Of a stretch of DNA of 64,000 nucleotides, positions 16,951 through 25,414 are shown one piece after another. This stretch comes from Salinibacterium sp. NG253. Lineage in GTDB: Bacteria; Actinomycetota; Actinomycetes; Actinomycetales; Microbacteriaceae. The stretch is from NCBI RefSeq assembly GCF_015864945.1, contig NZ_JADYWF010000002.1:124001-188000 (forward strand). The letters are read 5' to 3'. Made by a program: the position numbers and the translations under genes. The notes below the pieces were generated by a model, which did no database searches, had not been told where the DNA came from, and worked only from the letters and a program-made list of their open reading frames with translations. Position 1 is the first letter of the stretch, and the number at the start of each line of letters is the position of its first letter.

Positions 16951-16993
16951 TTGGCTATTGACACTAGCCAATTAGCTAACTACATTAGCCACA
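16951..16993 (+). promoter_or_regulatory. Leaderless promoter with inverted-repeat operator
   Basis: A consensus -35 TTGACA (16958-16963) is separated by exactly 17 bases from a -10 TACATT (16981-16986). The expected start of transcription is at or next to the A of the ATG at 16993, so the message would be leaderless; no ribosome binding site is present. TTGGCTA (16951-16957) and TAGCCAA (16965-16971) are perfect 7-base arms around the -35 element. TTAGCTAA inside the spacer is a further palindrome. The TetR-type protein encoded by the second gene is the obvious candidate to bind here. Confidence 0.75.
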
Positions 16994-17856
16994 TGACGAA
17001 TCGCGACTCAATCCACCCGGCTACGCAGCACCTTGCCGTTTCGGGTGGCACAATTGCCTTCGACGAGCGCGGCAGAGGCCCGCTCCTTCTGCTTGTGCCA
17101 GGCATGGGCGATTTGCGATCGACGTACCGCTTTCTCGCTCCAGCGCTCGCATCAGCGGGCTATCGAGTGGTCACCACCGACCTCCGTGGCCACGGCGACA
17201 GCAGTGTGGGCTTCGACTCCTACGGTGATGAAGCAACCGCATCCGACATCGCTGCGCTGTTGAGGCAGCTGGATGCCCCGGCCGTCGTCATTGGCAACTC
17301 CATGGGTGCTGGCGCTGCGGCTATTGCCGCGGCAGAAACGCCCGAACTCGTCGCCGGTCTCGTGCTGGTTGGCCCCTTCGTGCGGGAGCCAGCATCCGCG
17401 AACCCGCTCATGAAGCTCGCGATGCGCATCCTTATGGCGCGTCCCTGGGCTGCCGCGGTGTGGAAGAGCTACCTGCCGAAGCTTTATGCGGGGGCAAAGC
17501 CTGACGACTTCGCCGAGTATCTGGATGCGGTAATTGCCGCGATCAAGCGCCCCGGTTATGCGCGTGCTTTCAGTCTCACGACGCGCACCGATCACGTAAA
17601 AGCGGAGGAGAGTCTGGCTGCCATCACGACCCCTACGCTGGTGGTTATGGGCGACAACGATCCCGACTTTCCCGATCCGCAAGCGGAGGCGGACTGGATC
17701 AGCTCCGCGCTCAGCGGCACTACCGTGATGATCGACGACGCCGGCCACTACCCGCAGTCGCAACAGCCTGAGCAGACGGCCGCTGCCATTCTCGACTTCC
17801 TCCGCGCTTCGGGACACCGCGGTTCGGGACGCGACGCCGAAGGCCACCGTGCCTAG
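16993..17856 (+). CDS. Alpha/beta hydrolase
   Basis: The 287-residue protein has the alpha/beta-hydrolase fold: LLLLVPGMGDLRSTYRFLAPAL (oxyanion hole region), TTDLRGHGDSS, and the nucleophile elbow GNSMGAG with the catalytic serine. The late acid lies in VMGDNDPDFPDP and the histidine in DDAGHYPQSQQPE. It resembles esterases and peroxidase-like hydrolases of unknown substrate. The ATG at 16993 follows a strong promoter directly. Its 3' end overlaps the TetR-GNAT gene by eight bases, so enzyme and regulator are coupled. Confidence 0.9.
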   Translation: MTNRDSIHPATQHLAVSGGTIAFDERGRGPLLLLVPGMGDLRSTYRFLAPALASAGYRVVTTDLRGHGDSSVGFDSYGDEATASDIAALLRQLDAPAVVIGNSMGAGAAAIAAAETPELVAGLVLVGPFVREPASANPLMKLAMRILMARPWAAAVWKSYLPKLYAGAKPDDFAEYLDAVIAAIKRPGYARAFSLTTRTDHVKAEESLAAITTPTLVVMGDNDPDFPDPQAEADWISSALSGTTVMIDDAGHYPQSQQPEQTAAAILDFLRASGHRGSGRDAEGHRA

Positions 17857-18889
17857 GGCGGGGCTCAGCATCGCCGCCGTCATCGAGCGGGCCGCTCAGC
17901 TCCTCGACGAGCACGGCTCCGAGAGCCTGAATCTGGCAGCCGTGGCGACCAGCTTTGGCGTGAAGATTCCGTCCCTCTACAAGCACGTCGATGGCGTGCA
18001 AGGGCTGCGGCGCGGCATCATGCTCGCCGCCAAGGCAGAGCTCACCGCGGCAATGGAGCAGGCCGCGGTGGGGCGCTCGCGCGACGATGCCATCCGCGGA
18101 ATCGCGGTGGCGTACCGCGAGTGGGCGCTGCGGCATCCGGGGCAGTATCCGCTGACGGTGCGTGCACCAGCGCCCGATGACCCGGATGATGAAGCGGTGT
18201 CAGCCGCGAGCGTTGCGGTGATCTTCGCGGTGCTTGCGGGCTACAGCCTGCGGGACGATGACGCAGTGGATGCCACTCGTTTTCTCCGCTCAACACTCCA
18301 CGGTTTTGTCTCGCTCGAAACGGGCGGAGCCTTCGAACTTCCCGTCGACCGCGAACGCAGCTTCGGCAAGCTTGTCGAGAGCGTGGTGACGGCGCTCGCC
18401 GCGTGGGGCAGTGGTCCTGAATCGGTCACGACGGCCGCGCCGTGGTTGCCTGCGGGCTGGCAGCATCCGACCCGCGTCTCCCTGCCGACTGGCCACCACC
18501 TCCGCCCGATCCGTGCCTCCGATACCGAGCTCGATATGGCTGCCGTGATGGGGTCGCGGGAACGGCTGTGGTCGATCTATGGCGAGGCCTGGGGCTGGCC
18601 GCCAGTTACGATGACCGCCGAGCAGGATCGCGCCGATCTCCAGCGCCATGCCGACGAGATGCAGACCCACGAGTCGTTCAACTTCGCGCTCTTCGATGCG
18701 GACGAGACGGAACTCATCGGCTGTGTCTATATTGACCCTGCCGAAACGCCCGCAGCGGATGCCGACGTTTCCTGGTGGGTGCGGGACGAGTACGTCGGCA
18801 CCGAGCTCGAAGCCGCACTCGATACGTTCGTGCCGGCATGGATCGAACGCGATTGGCCGCTCACGAACCCACGCTTCGACCAGTTTTAG
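17849..18889 (+). CDS. TetR-type regulator fused to a GNAT-like acetyltransferase domain
   Basis: The 346-residue protein joins two modules. Residues 1-190 are a TetR regulator: helix-turn-helix with LNLAAVATSFGVKIPSLYKHVDG, then a WHG-type ligand domain (AYREWALRHPGQYPLTV, LRSTLHGFVSLETGGAF). Residues 205-346 look like a GNAT acetyltransferase domain: LRPIRASDTELDMAAVM, ESFNFALFDADETELIGCVYIDP, then DVSWWVRDEY. TetR proteins are usually about 190-220 residues, so the second domain is an addition. The usual acetyl-CoA loop R/Q-x-x-G-x-G/A is not obvious, so the domain may be inactive or only bind ligand. It starts at GTG inside the hydrolase gene. Confidence 0.82.
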   Translation: MPRAGLSIAAVIERAAQLLDEHGSESLNLAAVATSFGVKIPSLYKHVDGVQGLRRGIMLAAKAELTAAMEQAAVGRSRDDAIRGIAVAYREWALRHPGQYPLTVRAPAPDDPDDEAVSAASVAVIFAVLAGYSLRDDDAVDATRFLRSTLHGFVSLETGGAFELPVDRERSFGKLVESVVTALAAWGSGPESVTTAAPWLPAGWQHPTRVSLPTGHHLRPIRASDTELDMAAVMGSRERLWSIYGEAWGWPPVTMTAEQDRADLQRHADEMQTHESFNFALFDADETELIGCVYIDPAETPAADADVSWWVRDEYVGTELEAALDTFVPAWIERDWPLTNPRFDQF

Positions 18890-18950
18890 GGGGAAAGCCG
18901 CAGATGCAGATTGTGGTGCGCCCACAGTGCTTCGCGCGCGCCGTTCCGCG

Positions 18951-19310
18951 CTAAAAAATTGCCGCGACGACGGCAAACACCACAGTTGACACAAGTACAT
19001 CGGTGAGCATGACTGCTGCGATACCGATGCCAATCCCGGCAGCCAGCTGTGGTTTGCTGCGCTGCACTGCGCCAGCGATTCCGAAACCGAGGCCGGCAAG
19101 GCTGATGAGTACGATAACGGCGTTGCTGACCAGTCCCCATGAGTTCATTAGTTCGTAGCCGACTGTGAAGGTGAGATTCGTTTGCACCACGAAGAACACA
19201 GTGCCGAGGACGGTGGCGGCAATGCCGATGATCAGCGAGACGCGACCGGCAGTGTTGTTCGCGGACCGAACCGCACCTGTGTGATTGTTCGTGTCAGGAA
19301 TCGTGGTCAC
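18951..19310 (-). CDS. Small three-to-four-helix membrane protein
   Basis: The 119-residue protein has a polar Asn/Thr-rich N-terminus, then four hydrophobic segments (VSLIIGIAATVLGTVFFV, WGLVSNAVIVLISLAGLGFGIAGAV, LAAGIGIGIAAVML, VLVSTVVFAVVAAIF). The GTG at 19310 is preferred because GGAG precedes it; an upstream ATG would add an unlikely basic extension. It resembles the small DUF4190-like or integral membrane proteins common in Microbacteriaceae. No function is assigned. Confidence 0.6.
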   Translation of the reverse strand: MTTIPDTNNHTGAVRSANNTAGRVSLIIGIAATVLGTVFFVVQTNLTFTVGYELMNSWGLVSNAVIVLISLAGLGFGIAGAVQRSKPQLAAGIGIGIAAVMLTDVLVSTVVFAVVAAIF

Positions 19311-19404
19311 GGTGCTGCTCCAAAGGGGTGTGGAGGGATATGTTTTCCGCCTTCGCTCAGACTGCCAGCACGAGGCATCAATTTCAAGAAGTCGCCGGTT
19401 AGGG

Positions 19405-19875
19405 TTACGAGAAATCCGTAGCAACCGCATTGCGGTGGTACTCGAAGATCATGCTCGTGTTGGTCGAGGCAACGCTGTGGCGGGCCGACAAGTGATCAAC
19501 GACAAAGAGCCGAACCTTTGACGAGTTTTCGACCGCGATGTGCACGAGAAAGTCATCGCCGCCACCCACGAAGAACAGCTGAATCACTTCGGGCAGTCGA
19601 CGGATTTCTTCGGTGAAGGCTTGGATGCTCTCTTGACGCGCGCCCGGGCGCAGGGAGACTCCGATGATGGCTTGAAGGCCGCGGCCGAGCTTCTCGTGGT
19701 TGAGCGCAGCGTGAAATCCCGTGATGAGGCCGCGGTCGAAGAGCGACTTGATGCGAGTGTGGGCAGTGGATGCTGCGATACCCACGGTGCTGGCGACAGC
19801 CGCGTTGCTGATCCGGGCATCCCGCGAGAGAAGCGCGAGGATCTTCGTGTCGATCGGATCAAGCTCGTCGGCCAT
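19405..19875 (-). CDS. Lrp/AsnC-family transcriptional regulator
   Basis: The 156-residue protein has the AsnC helix-turn-helix at residues 1-60 ([47 protein letters not shown]) and a C-terminal RAM ligand domain with the [13 protein letters not shown] strand. AAGGAT lies before the ATG at 19875, which opens the conserved domain. It is divergent from alanine dehydrogenase, the usual arrangement for the AldR-type activator or repressor of ald. Alanine or another amino acid is the likely effector. Confidence 0.92.
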   Translation of the reverse strand: MADELDPIDTKILALLSRDARISNAAVASTVGIAASTAHTRIKSLFDRGLITGFHAALNHEKLGRGLQAIIGVSLRPGARQESIQAFTEEIRRLPEVIQLFFVGGGDDFLVHIAVENSSKVRLFVVDHLSARHSVASTNTSMIFEYHRNAVATDFS

Positions 19876-19954
19876 GCGAAGATCCTTCGGTTGAAATGTC
19901 GCTGAGGTGCCATTTTCGCACGAATTCACATGACTTTCGAAAAAACGCCGATCA

Positions 19955-19986
19955 AAATTCTGACTTTTCCACTAAAGGCAGAATTT
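19955..19986. promoter_or_regulatory. Operator-like inverted repeat between the AsnC regulator and ald
   Basis: AAATTCTG and CAGAATTT are perfect 8-base arms separated by 16 bases. They lie 45 bases upstream of the ald start and 79 bases upstream of the regulator start, in an AT-rich patch that contrasts with the surrounding DNA. The layout suits an Lrp/AsnC octamer site. Binding by the adjacent regulator is inferred. Confidence 0.6.
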
Positions 19987-20030
19987 CTGACAGGGTTGAG
20001 CAACTCCACCCCGCTGCGAAAGGTAAGTCG

Positions 20031-21119
20031 ATGCGCATTTCCGTGCCTGCTGAAATCAAGAACAACGAGAATCGTGTCGCCATCACGCCGGCGGGCGTTG
20101 ATACCTTGGCGGCTGGCGGGCACACCGTCATCATTCAAGCCGGCGCTGGCCTCGGTAGTGGCTTCACCGACGAGCTGTACGCGGCAGCGGGCGCACAGAT
20201 TGTTGCTGACGCAGCCGAGGTATGGGCATCCGCCGACCTCGTCGTGAAGGTCAAAGAGCCGATCGCTTCGGAGTACGGCTACTTTCGTAAAGACCTCGTT
20301 CTCTTCACCTACCTGCACCTCGCGGCGGACCGCGCGCTGACCGAAGCCCTCGTTGCTTCGGGCACCACTGCGATTGCCTACGAGACTGTGCAGGGCGACG
20401 ACCGTTCGCTTCCGCTTCTTGCCCCGATGAGTGAGGTCGCTGGTCGACTCTCGATCGTCGCTGGTGCGCACGCTCTGCTCAAGGCTGAGGGCGGCAGTGG
20501 TCAGCTTCTCGGTGGAGTCGCCGGAACCCCCAAGGCCAAGGTTGTTGTTATCGGTGGTGGTGTTGCTGGTGAGCACGCTGCGGCTAACGCTCTCGGACTG
20601 GGCGCGGCCGTCACGATCATCGACATTTCGCTTCCGCGCCTTCGGGTTCTCGAAGAGCGCTTCAACGGCCAGATTCAGACCCGTGTTTCGACGCGCTACG
20701 AAATCGCCGAACAGCTTCTCGAGGCCGACCTCGTTATCGGTTCGGTGCTGATCCCCGGCGCCGCAGCTCCCAAGCTCGTCACCGACGAAATGGTTGCCTC
20801 CATGAAGCCCGGTTCTGTGCTCGTTGACATTGCGATCGACCAGGGCGGATGCTTCGAAGGCTCCCACGCCACGACCTACGACGACCCCACTTTCACCGTC
20901 CACAACTCGCTGTACTACTGCGTTGCCAACATGCCCGGCGCTGTTCCTCGTACCTCGACCCGCGCGCTCAGCAACGCCACGCTGCCGTTCGTTGTCGCCA
21001 TCGCGAACCACGGCTGGGATGCTGCCGCTGCCGCATCGCCCGCGCTTGCTCGCGGACTCAACGTCGCCAATGGCGAAATCGTCAACGAAGGCGTTCGCGC
21101 CGCAATGGCGGTTCGCTAG
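20031..21119 (+). CDS. ald: Alanine dehydrogenase
   Basis: The 362-residue enzyme converts L-alanine to pyruvate and ammonia with NAD, or the reverse under low oxygen. Catalytic K75 (VVKVKEP) and H96 ([12 protein letters not shown]) are at the classic positions; the NAD loop [14 protein letters not shown] is near residue 175. [18 protein letters not shown] near residue 300 is a strong family signature. GAAAGG lies before the ATG at 20031; the in-frame upstream stretch is not part of the fold. It is divergent from its probable AsnC-type regulator. Confidence 0.96.
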   Translation: MRISVPAEIKNNENRVAITPAGVDTLAAGGHTVIIQAGAGLGSGFTDELYAAAGAQIVADAAEVWASADLVVKVKEPIASEYGYFRKDLVLFTYLHLAADRALTEALVASGTTAIAYETVQGDDRSLPLLAPMSEVAGRLSIVAGAHALLKAEGGSGQLLGGVAGTPKAKVVVIGGGVAGEHAAANALGLGAAVTIIDISLPRLRVLEERFNGQIQTRVSTRYEIAEQLLEADLVIGSVLIPGAAAPKLVTDEMVASMKPGSVLVDIAIDQGGCFEGSHATTYDDPTFTVHNSLYYCVANMPGAVPRTSTRALSNATLPFVVAIANHGWDAAAAASPALARGLNVANGEIVNEGVRAAMAVR

Positions 21120-21571
21120 TCCCTGATCGCTAGCTGCGGACTCACGCGCGACCATCCGGCTTCGAGAGGTTTGTCGAAGCCGGGTGGGAGTAAGTGAGCT
21201 CCGCCACTGCGGCCGCCGCCCCTGTACGAGACCATCGCGCCGTTCTCTGCGAAGATTGCGGCGGGACCGCAGCCGGCAGACAAGAGCCAGTCGTCGCCAT
21301 CTCCGCCTCCCGTGGGAGGGACTGCTACGACGATGCACACGTTGTCTTCACTGTCGTGGCCGGAGTAGATGAGGTTCTCGCCGACTTCGTCGATGCCTTC
21401 GCTGACAAGCGTGAGGTCGGAGTACTCTTCCGCGGCGACACCAACGACCCATTCCGGCAGTTGGGCCGGTGCGGCGTTGGTCGGAGCAAACTCAGGGTTA
21501 GCGGAGGCGGTGCAGCCCGCCAGAATTAGTGCGGTGCTGGCAGCAAGAAGGGCGAGTGCTAGTTTCCGCAT
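21116..21571 (-). CDS. Predicted secreted lipoprotein of unknown function
   Basis: The 151-residue protein has a clear lipoprotein signal: basic N-terminus, hydrophobic stretch and LAGC with the lipidated cysteine at residue 20. The mature domain includes [13 protein letters not shown] and [27 protein letters not shown], a beta-rich pattern with two cysteines that could pair. The family is not recognised. Its stop overlaps the stop of ald on the opposite strand by four bases. Confidence 0.75.
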   Translation of the reverse strand: MRKLALALLAASTALILAGCTASANPEFAPTNAAPAQLPEWVVGVAAEEYSDLTLVSEGIDEVGENLIYSGHDSEDNVCIVVAVPPTGGGDGDDWLLSAGCGPAAIFAENGAMVSYRGGGRSGGAHLLPPGFDKPLEAGWSRVSPQLAIRD

Positions 21572-21678
21572 GCTCCTACCGTCGCACTGCGAGCATCCAT
21601 TCGCAAGGATGCTTCAGCTTTGGAGCGCGCACGGCGAACGCGCCCTTAGCTTTCCGTCATAGACACCGTGCCGAGTGC

Positions 21679-22704
21679 CTACCAGCGATTGTGGACTGCT
21701 TCAGCCCAGCCGAGAAGGCCGTCGACGGAAACCCGTTCCCCACCTTCTACCGCGACCCAGCCGGAGTAGTGTCCGAAACATTGGTGGGTGTTGGATGCCA
21801 CCACCAGCATGTTCATCGTCGAGACCCGGTCGTAGAACGGGGTGAAGGTGAGGTCGGCAAGCTCACCGCGGATGTGCCAGGGCGCGAGCCAGTCGTTTTC
21901 GTCGTAATCCCAGGTGAGCTCTTCGCTGATTTTGTGCAGGCGCCCGTCGACAAGGATTGAGTTCTCCGTTGAGCCGGTACCGTTTGTCCATTGGCCGCCA
22001 ATCTGTAGCCCCACCGTGCGACCGTCACAGACTCCGGATGCGGCACCCCAGTTCCAGCTCATGGAGTACGGCCAGCGACCGCGGCCATGATCCAGCACCG
22101 CCCAGGACTCGCCAGCGGGCACGGTGAACTGTTGGCCGTCGATGGTGACTGTTCCTTGGGCGGGGCGTGCCACATCCTTCACCGTGTATTGAAATAGTCG
22201 GGAATTCCACGGCACGACAACGCCGAGAGCTTCGTGCCCGGCTGGCCGTTCCGCGATTACGTCGAAGCTGACGGGGGCGCTACCGGCGGTGCTGCTGGCG
22301 CGCAGTCGTGTACCTGTGGGGACCTCGTCGATTTCGATGGTGATCTCTGCGGTGTGAGCTCGCGAGGGTCCTGCCGAGATGCTGCCGGGGAGGGTGACGC
22401 TGCTGCCGAGGATCCCTACGGCACTAGACCCGAAGGATTCGTGGGTTGCCCGATCGAGCACCCACACTTCGTGAACCGCCGCGTAATCGAGCGAGGAGAC
22501 TGTTAACGCGAGGATGTGGGCCGGCGTCGTGATGCCCCAGTACTCCCAACGCTTGTTTCGGCCCCACCCATAGCTTCCGTGGCCGATGCGGTCAGTGTTG
22601 TGAAGGGGGAGGCGTGTCCAGCCCACCGCTTTTGGATTGAGTTTGCCGTTGGGTAGGCATAGCGATACTTCGGAGGTGATCTCGTGTTCGTTAACTCTCA
22701 TCAT
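21679..22704 (-). CDS. DUF2804 domain protein
   Basis: The 341-residue protein matches the DUF2804 pattern: an N-terminal CLPNGKLNPKAVGWTR, repeated beta-strands with GHGSYGWGRNKRWEYWGI, and later WAVLDHGRGRWPYSMSWNWGAASG with GLQIGGQWTNGTGSTEN. The all-beta fold resembles lipocalin-like AttH/carotenoid-binding relatives; no catalytic function is established. Two ATG codons are possible starts, one codon apart. It stands apart from both neighbours, with 107 bases to the lipoprotein gene on one side and 36 to the GATase on the other. Confidence 0.8.
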   Translation of the reverse strand: MMRVNEHEITSEVSLCLPNGKLNPKAVGWTRLPLHNTDRIGHGSYGWGRNKRWEYWGITTPAHILALTVSSLDYAAVHEVWVLDRATHESFGSSAVGILGSSVTLPGSISAGPSRAHTAEITIEIDEVPTGTRLRASSTAGSAPVSFDVIAERPAGHEALGVVVPWNSRLFQYTVKDVARPAQGTVTIDGQQFTVPAGESWAVLDHGRGRWPYSMSWNWGAASGVCDGRTVGLQIGGQWTNGTGSTENSILVDGRLHKISEELTWDYDENDWLAPWHIRGELADLTFTPFYDRVSTMNMLVVASNTHQCFGHYSGWVAVEGGERVSVDGLLGWAEAVHNRW

Positions 22705-22740
22705 TGAGCCTTTCGGTGCTGCGCCTACCTGTATTGCGAA

Positions 22741-23511
22741 CTAGACAGCGGCGCTCGCTCGCACTGTGTGGAACTCGCGCGCCTGCGCGGTGAGCCAGCC
22801 GAAGAGCAGCTCGCGGTCGCGTTCGCTTGCCTTGTCGTCTTCGGGATGCCACTGCACGGCAATCAGTGGAGAGGTCGGGTCGGTGCTTTCCACCGCTTCG
22901 ACCACGCCGTCCGCCGCGCGACCCGTGGCGGTGAGTCCGGCGCCCACAACATCGACCGCTTGGTGATGACCGGAACGAATCGTCATCGTGCCGTCGCCAT
23001 ACAGCTCGGAGAGTTGCGAGGCGGGCTCGAGTGTCACGTCGTGGTCGACCATCGCGTCGACTCCGCCGCCGCTGTGAACGACAGCGCTCGGCTCGAGGTG
23101 CTGAATCAGCGTGCCCCCGCGCGCGACGTTCACGATGTGCATCCCGCGGCAGATGGCAAGCAGCGGCAGGCGACGCTCGGTGGCCTGGTTCACGAGCTCG
23201 ATATCGACCCGGTCGGTGGTGCGGTCGATGTTGTAGAGCTTCGGATGCCGCTCGGTCGCCCCGTACTCGTCGGGGTCAACATCGCCACCGCCGAGCAGCA
23301 CGACGCCGTCTGCCTGGCTGAGCGCAGCATCCACGTCTGCGTCGGTGAAACCATCGACGCTAATCACGCGAGCACCGGTCGCTTCGATGGCCGATTTCAT
23401 GGATGCTTCGAGCCCATGAATCAGCGCCGTGAGCTCGGGCTTCTCGTGAGCACCACCGGCCGAAGCCTTCGACAAAACGATGGTGGGAACGTACTCAGGG
23501 GTGGTGGTCAT
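22741..23511 (-). CDS. Gamma-glutamyl-gamma-aminobutyrate hydrolase family, class I glutamine amidotransferase-like
   Basis: The 256-residue protein is a peptidase C26-type enzyme. The nucleophile cysteine is C121 in LLAICRGMHIVNVARGGTLIQHL, preceded by VVLLGGGDVDPDEYG, and the catalytic histidine and glutamate are in AVQWHPEDD near residue 225. Members hydrolyse gamma-glutamyl amides such as gamma-glutamyl-GABA during polyamine catabolism. No other polyamine gene is close by, so the substrate is uncertain. Confidence 0.9.
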   Translation of the reverse strand: MTTTPEYVPTIVLSKASAGGAHEKPELTALIHGLEASMKSAIEATGARVISVDGFTDADVDAALSQADGVVLLGGGDVDPDEYGATERHPKLYNIDRTTDRVDIELVNQATERRLPLLAICRGMHIVNVARGGTLIQHLEPSAVVHSGGGVDAMVDHDVTLEPASQLSELYGDGTMTIRSGHHQAVDVVGAGLTATGRAADGVVEAVESTDPTSPLIAVQWHPEDDKASERDRELLFGWLTAQAREFHTVRASAAV

Positions 23512-23611
23512 GCGCGGAATCCTCTTGCCAGCATCCGGTCGCTCAGACCGCTTGCGTTCAGCCTAAGTTATTCCTAGCCAGCTGCGAGCCACGCTCGTTC
23601 AACCTAGCGAG

Positions 23612-24028
23612 TCAGCTCAACGCACCGAGAATTGTGCCGGTGATGATGCAGGCGACCAAGTGGTATCCACCGGTGATCGTGGCAAAGGTGAACGGTCGCG
23701 GGGTGTGCGGGGTGAGGGCATTGGTGAACGATGCGGCAGCAATCGCAAGCCCGATTCCCGCACCGACAACGGCACCCGCCCCGAACGCGCCTGTCGCGGA
23801 GCTGTTTTGTATCAACAGCGACATAACGATGGTGGTGACGACAGCAGTGATGAAGGGCGTGACGTAGTACGAAGTGGGAAATCGACCGTTATCTTGTGAT
23901 CGGTCATGACCGATCGATCTATCCCAAGCGCGACCGAACAGCGGTGTGAACCACAGCGCGCCAAGCGCGAAGTACGCGAACGCGGCGGGCAGCGCCCACC
24001 AGGTTGCTGCGGCAATGACAAGGTTCAT
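23612..24028 (-). CDS. DUF1761 membrane protein
   Basis: The 138-residue protein has four hydrophobic helices. The N-terminal AYFALGALWFTPLFGRAWDRSIG and the loop FPTSYYVTPFITAVVTTIVMSLL match the DUF1761 pattern. Function is unknown. It overlaps the DUF6157 gene by four bases, so they form a two-gene operon divergent from the AraC-type regulator. Confidence 0.8.
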   Translation of the reverse strand: MNLVIAAATWWALPAAFAYFALGALWFTPLFGRAWDRSIGHDRSQDNGRFPTSYYVTPFITAVVTTIVMSLLIQNSSATGAFGAGAVVGAGIGLAIAAASFTNALTPHTPRPFTFATITGGYHLVACIITGTILGALS

Positions 24029-24429
24029 GCGCGTGACGATCGCATCGCGGCCTTATGCACGAGGTCGTCGCGGCGACTGAGCGCGTCGTACTCGGGGGTG
24101 CCGAGCCCAATCAGTGCCACACGCTCGTTCTGGTTCTGGTGCACGCCCCAGCCGTAACGTTTACCGAGCGGGGATGCCCGAAGGCAGGCCTGGTCTTTCG
24201 CAAAGAATCGTTCGCGTTCGCTATCGCGGTCGGCATCCGCGATCCCGGCGCGGGTGGCATGCACCTCGAAGAGCACATCGTCAGAGGTTAGTTCGTAGGG
24301 TCGCGCCGAGATCAGCGCGAACTGCAACGCGGCGACCGTCGGCTTCGCGGTGGTGGGCGGAATTTCAGCGGCAGCGGCCGGGCAATCGGGTGCGACAGCG
24401 ATGAAAGTGTTGCGGTAGTTCGTGGACAT
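24025..24429 (-). CDS. DUF6157 family protein
   Basis: The 134-residue cytosolic protein begins NYRNTFIAVAPDCPA and contains TVAALQFALISARPYELTSDDVLFEVHA and SPLGKRYGWGVHQNQNERVALI, which fits the small DUF6157 family. No catalytic residue is known. It is translationally coupled to the DUF1761 membrane gene and divergent from the AraC-type regulator 50 bases away, which may control both. Confidence 0.78.
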   Translation of the reverse strand: MSTNYRNTFIAVAPDCPAAAAEIPPTTAKPTVAALQFALISARPYELTSDDVLFEVHATRAGIADADRDSERERFFAKDQACLRASPLGKRYGWGVHQNQNERVALIGLGTPEYDALSRRDDLVHKAAMRSSRA

Positions 24430-24479
24430 GGCTCAAGCATGCTGGCCCAAACGCCGCCCGTCTTGCAGAATTGCGTCAG

Positions 24480-25340
24480 ATGACAAATTCGCGCGGAAGG
24501 AAGATTGGGGCCGACGAGCGCTCCGGCGTTCTGCGACCCCAGAATCTGACGCGGTTCTCGGCTCAGTGGCTCGAACCGGCCACCGATCTGCGCGACGTGG
24601 TCGACACCTATTGGGCGGTGCAGTGGAAGTTGGATCCGGGTGAGACCGTGACCCAACGAATCATCGATCACCCGGCACTCACAATGAGCATCGAAGAGGG
24701 CGATGTGCCTGCACCATTCATGATGACCGCAATTCGCACTAAGGCGTGGTCCCGGGAGATCAGCGGTGCAGGTTCTGTCTTCGCGATCAGGTTGCGCCCC
24801 GCCGGTATCGCCGTAATCACTGACTTCCAGCCTTCGCTTCTCGCCCCCGAAACGGAGATCACTCTAGAGGTCGATACTCGCGCCCATCGGGTCCTTCGAG
24901 AGATCGGTGCCCGCAGCAGTGTGGACGATCGTGTGCTCCAAGCCGACAATCTCATCCGGGAGTTTCTTGCAGAACGCCCGCTCACACGCAGCCAGCGCTT
25001 GGCTAACTCCGCCGTCGATGCCCTCGTCGCGAGCCCGCGCGTGAGGACGGGCCGCGAGGTCGCTGCGGAGTTGGCAGTGAGCGAGCGAACCCTGCAACGC
25101 GCGCTACGCGAGACTGTCGGCCACGGTCCTAACGAGATCGCCCGTCGAATCCGCCTTCAGGAAGTTGTTCGCAGACTCTCGCAGCCGGACACCACGATCG
25201 CCGGCGTTGCCTTCGACCTCAACTATGTCGATCAAGCGCACCTCACCAACGAGTTCCGTTCCGTTTCTGGAGTCACGCCCGGGCAATATCTTGCGGAGCT
25301 CAGCAGGGCCCGCACCGAGCTGGTCCGTCCGCTTGGCTGA
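24480..25340 (+). CDS. AraC-family transcriptional regulator
   Basis: The product has an N-terminal AraC-type sensor domain (residues 15-150; WLEPATDLRDVVDTYWAVQW, FAIRLRPAGIAVI) and a C-terminal double helix-turn-helix (residues 175-280; RTGREVAAELAVSERTLQRALRETVGHGPNEI and AGVAFDLNYVDQAHLTNEFRSVSGVTPGQYL). The ATG at 24480 is chosen; a TTG three codons upstream is also possible, and neither has a clear ribosome binding site. It is divergent from DUF6157-DUF1761 and likely controls that pair. The effector is unknown. Confidence 0.88.
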   Translation: MTNSRGRKIGADERSGVLRPQNLTRFSAQWLEPATDLRDVVDTYWAVQWKLDPGETVTQRIIDHPALTMSIEEGDVPAPFMMTAIRTKAWSREISGAGSVFAIRLRPAGIAVITDFQPSLLAPETEITLEVDTRAHRVLREIGARSSVDDRVLQADNLIREFLAERPLTRSQRLANSAVDALVASPRVRTGREVAAELAVSERTLQRALRETVGHGPNEIARRIRLQEVVRRLSQPDTTIAGVAFDLNYVDQAHLTNEFRSVSGVTPGQYLAELSRARTELVRPLG

Positions 25341-25414
25341 CCTGCGGGTGCTGAAGGTCCTATTGCCGTCGAGCACCGTGACGGCAATAAGACCGTCGGC
25401 TACGCTGCGTGAAG

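Noticed and set aside
19926-21338. 470-codon open frame antisense to alanine dehydrogenase
   Set aside because: The plus strand encodes a complete alanine dehydrogenase with catalytic residues; the antisense product has no recognisable fold.
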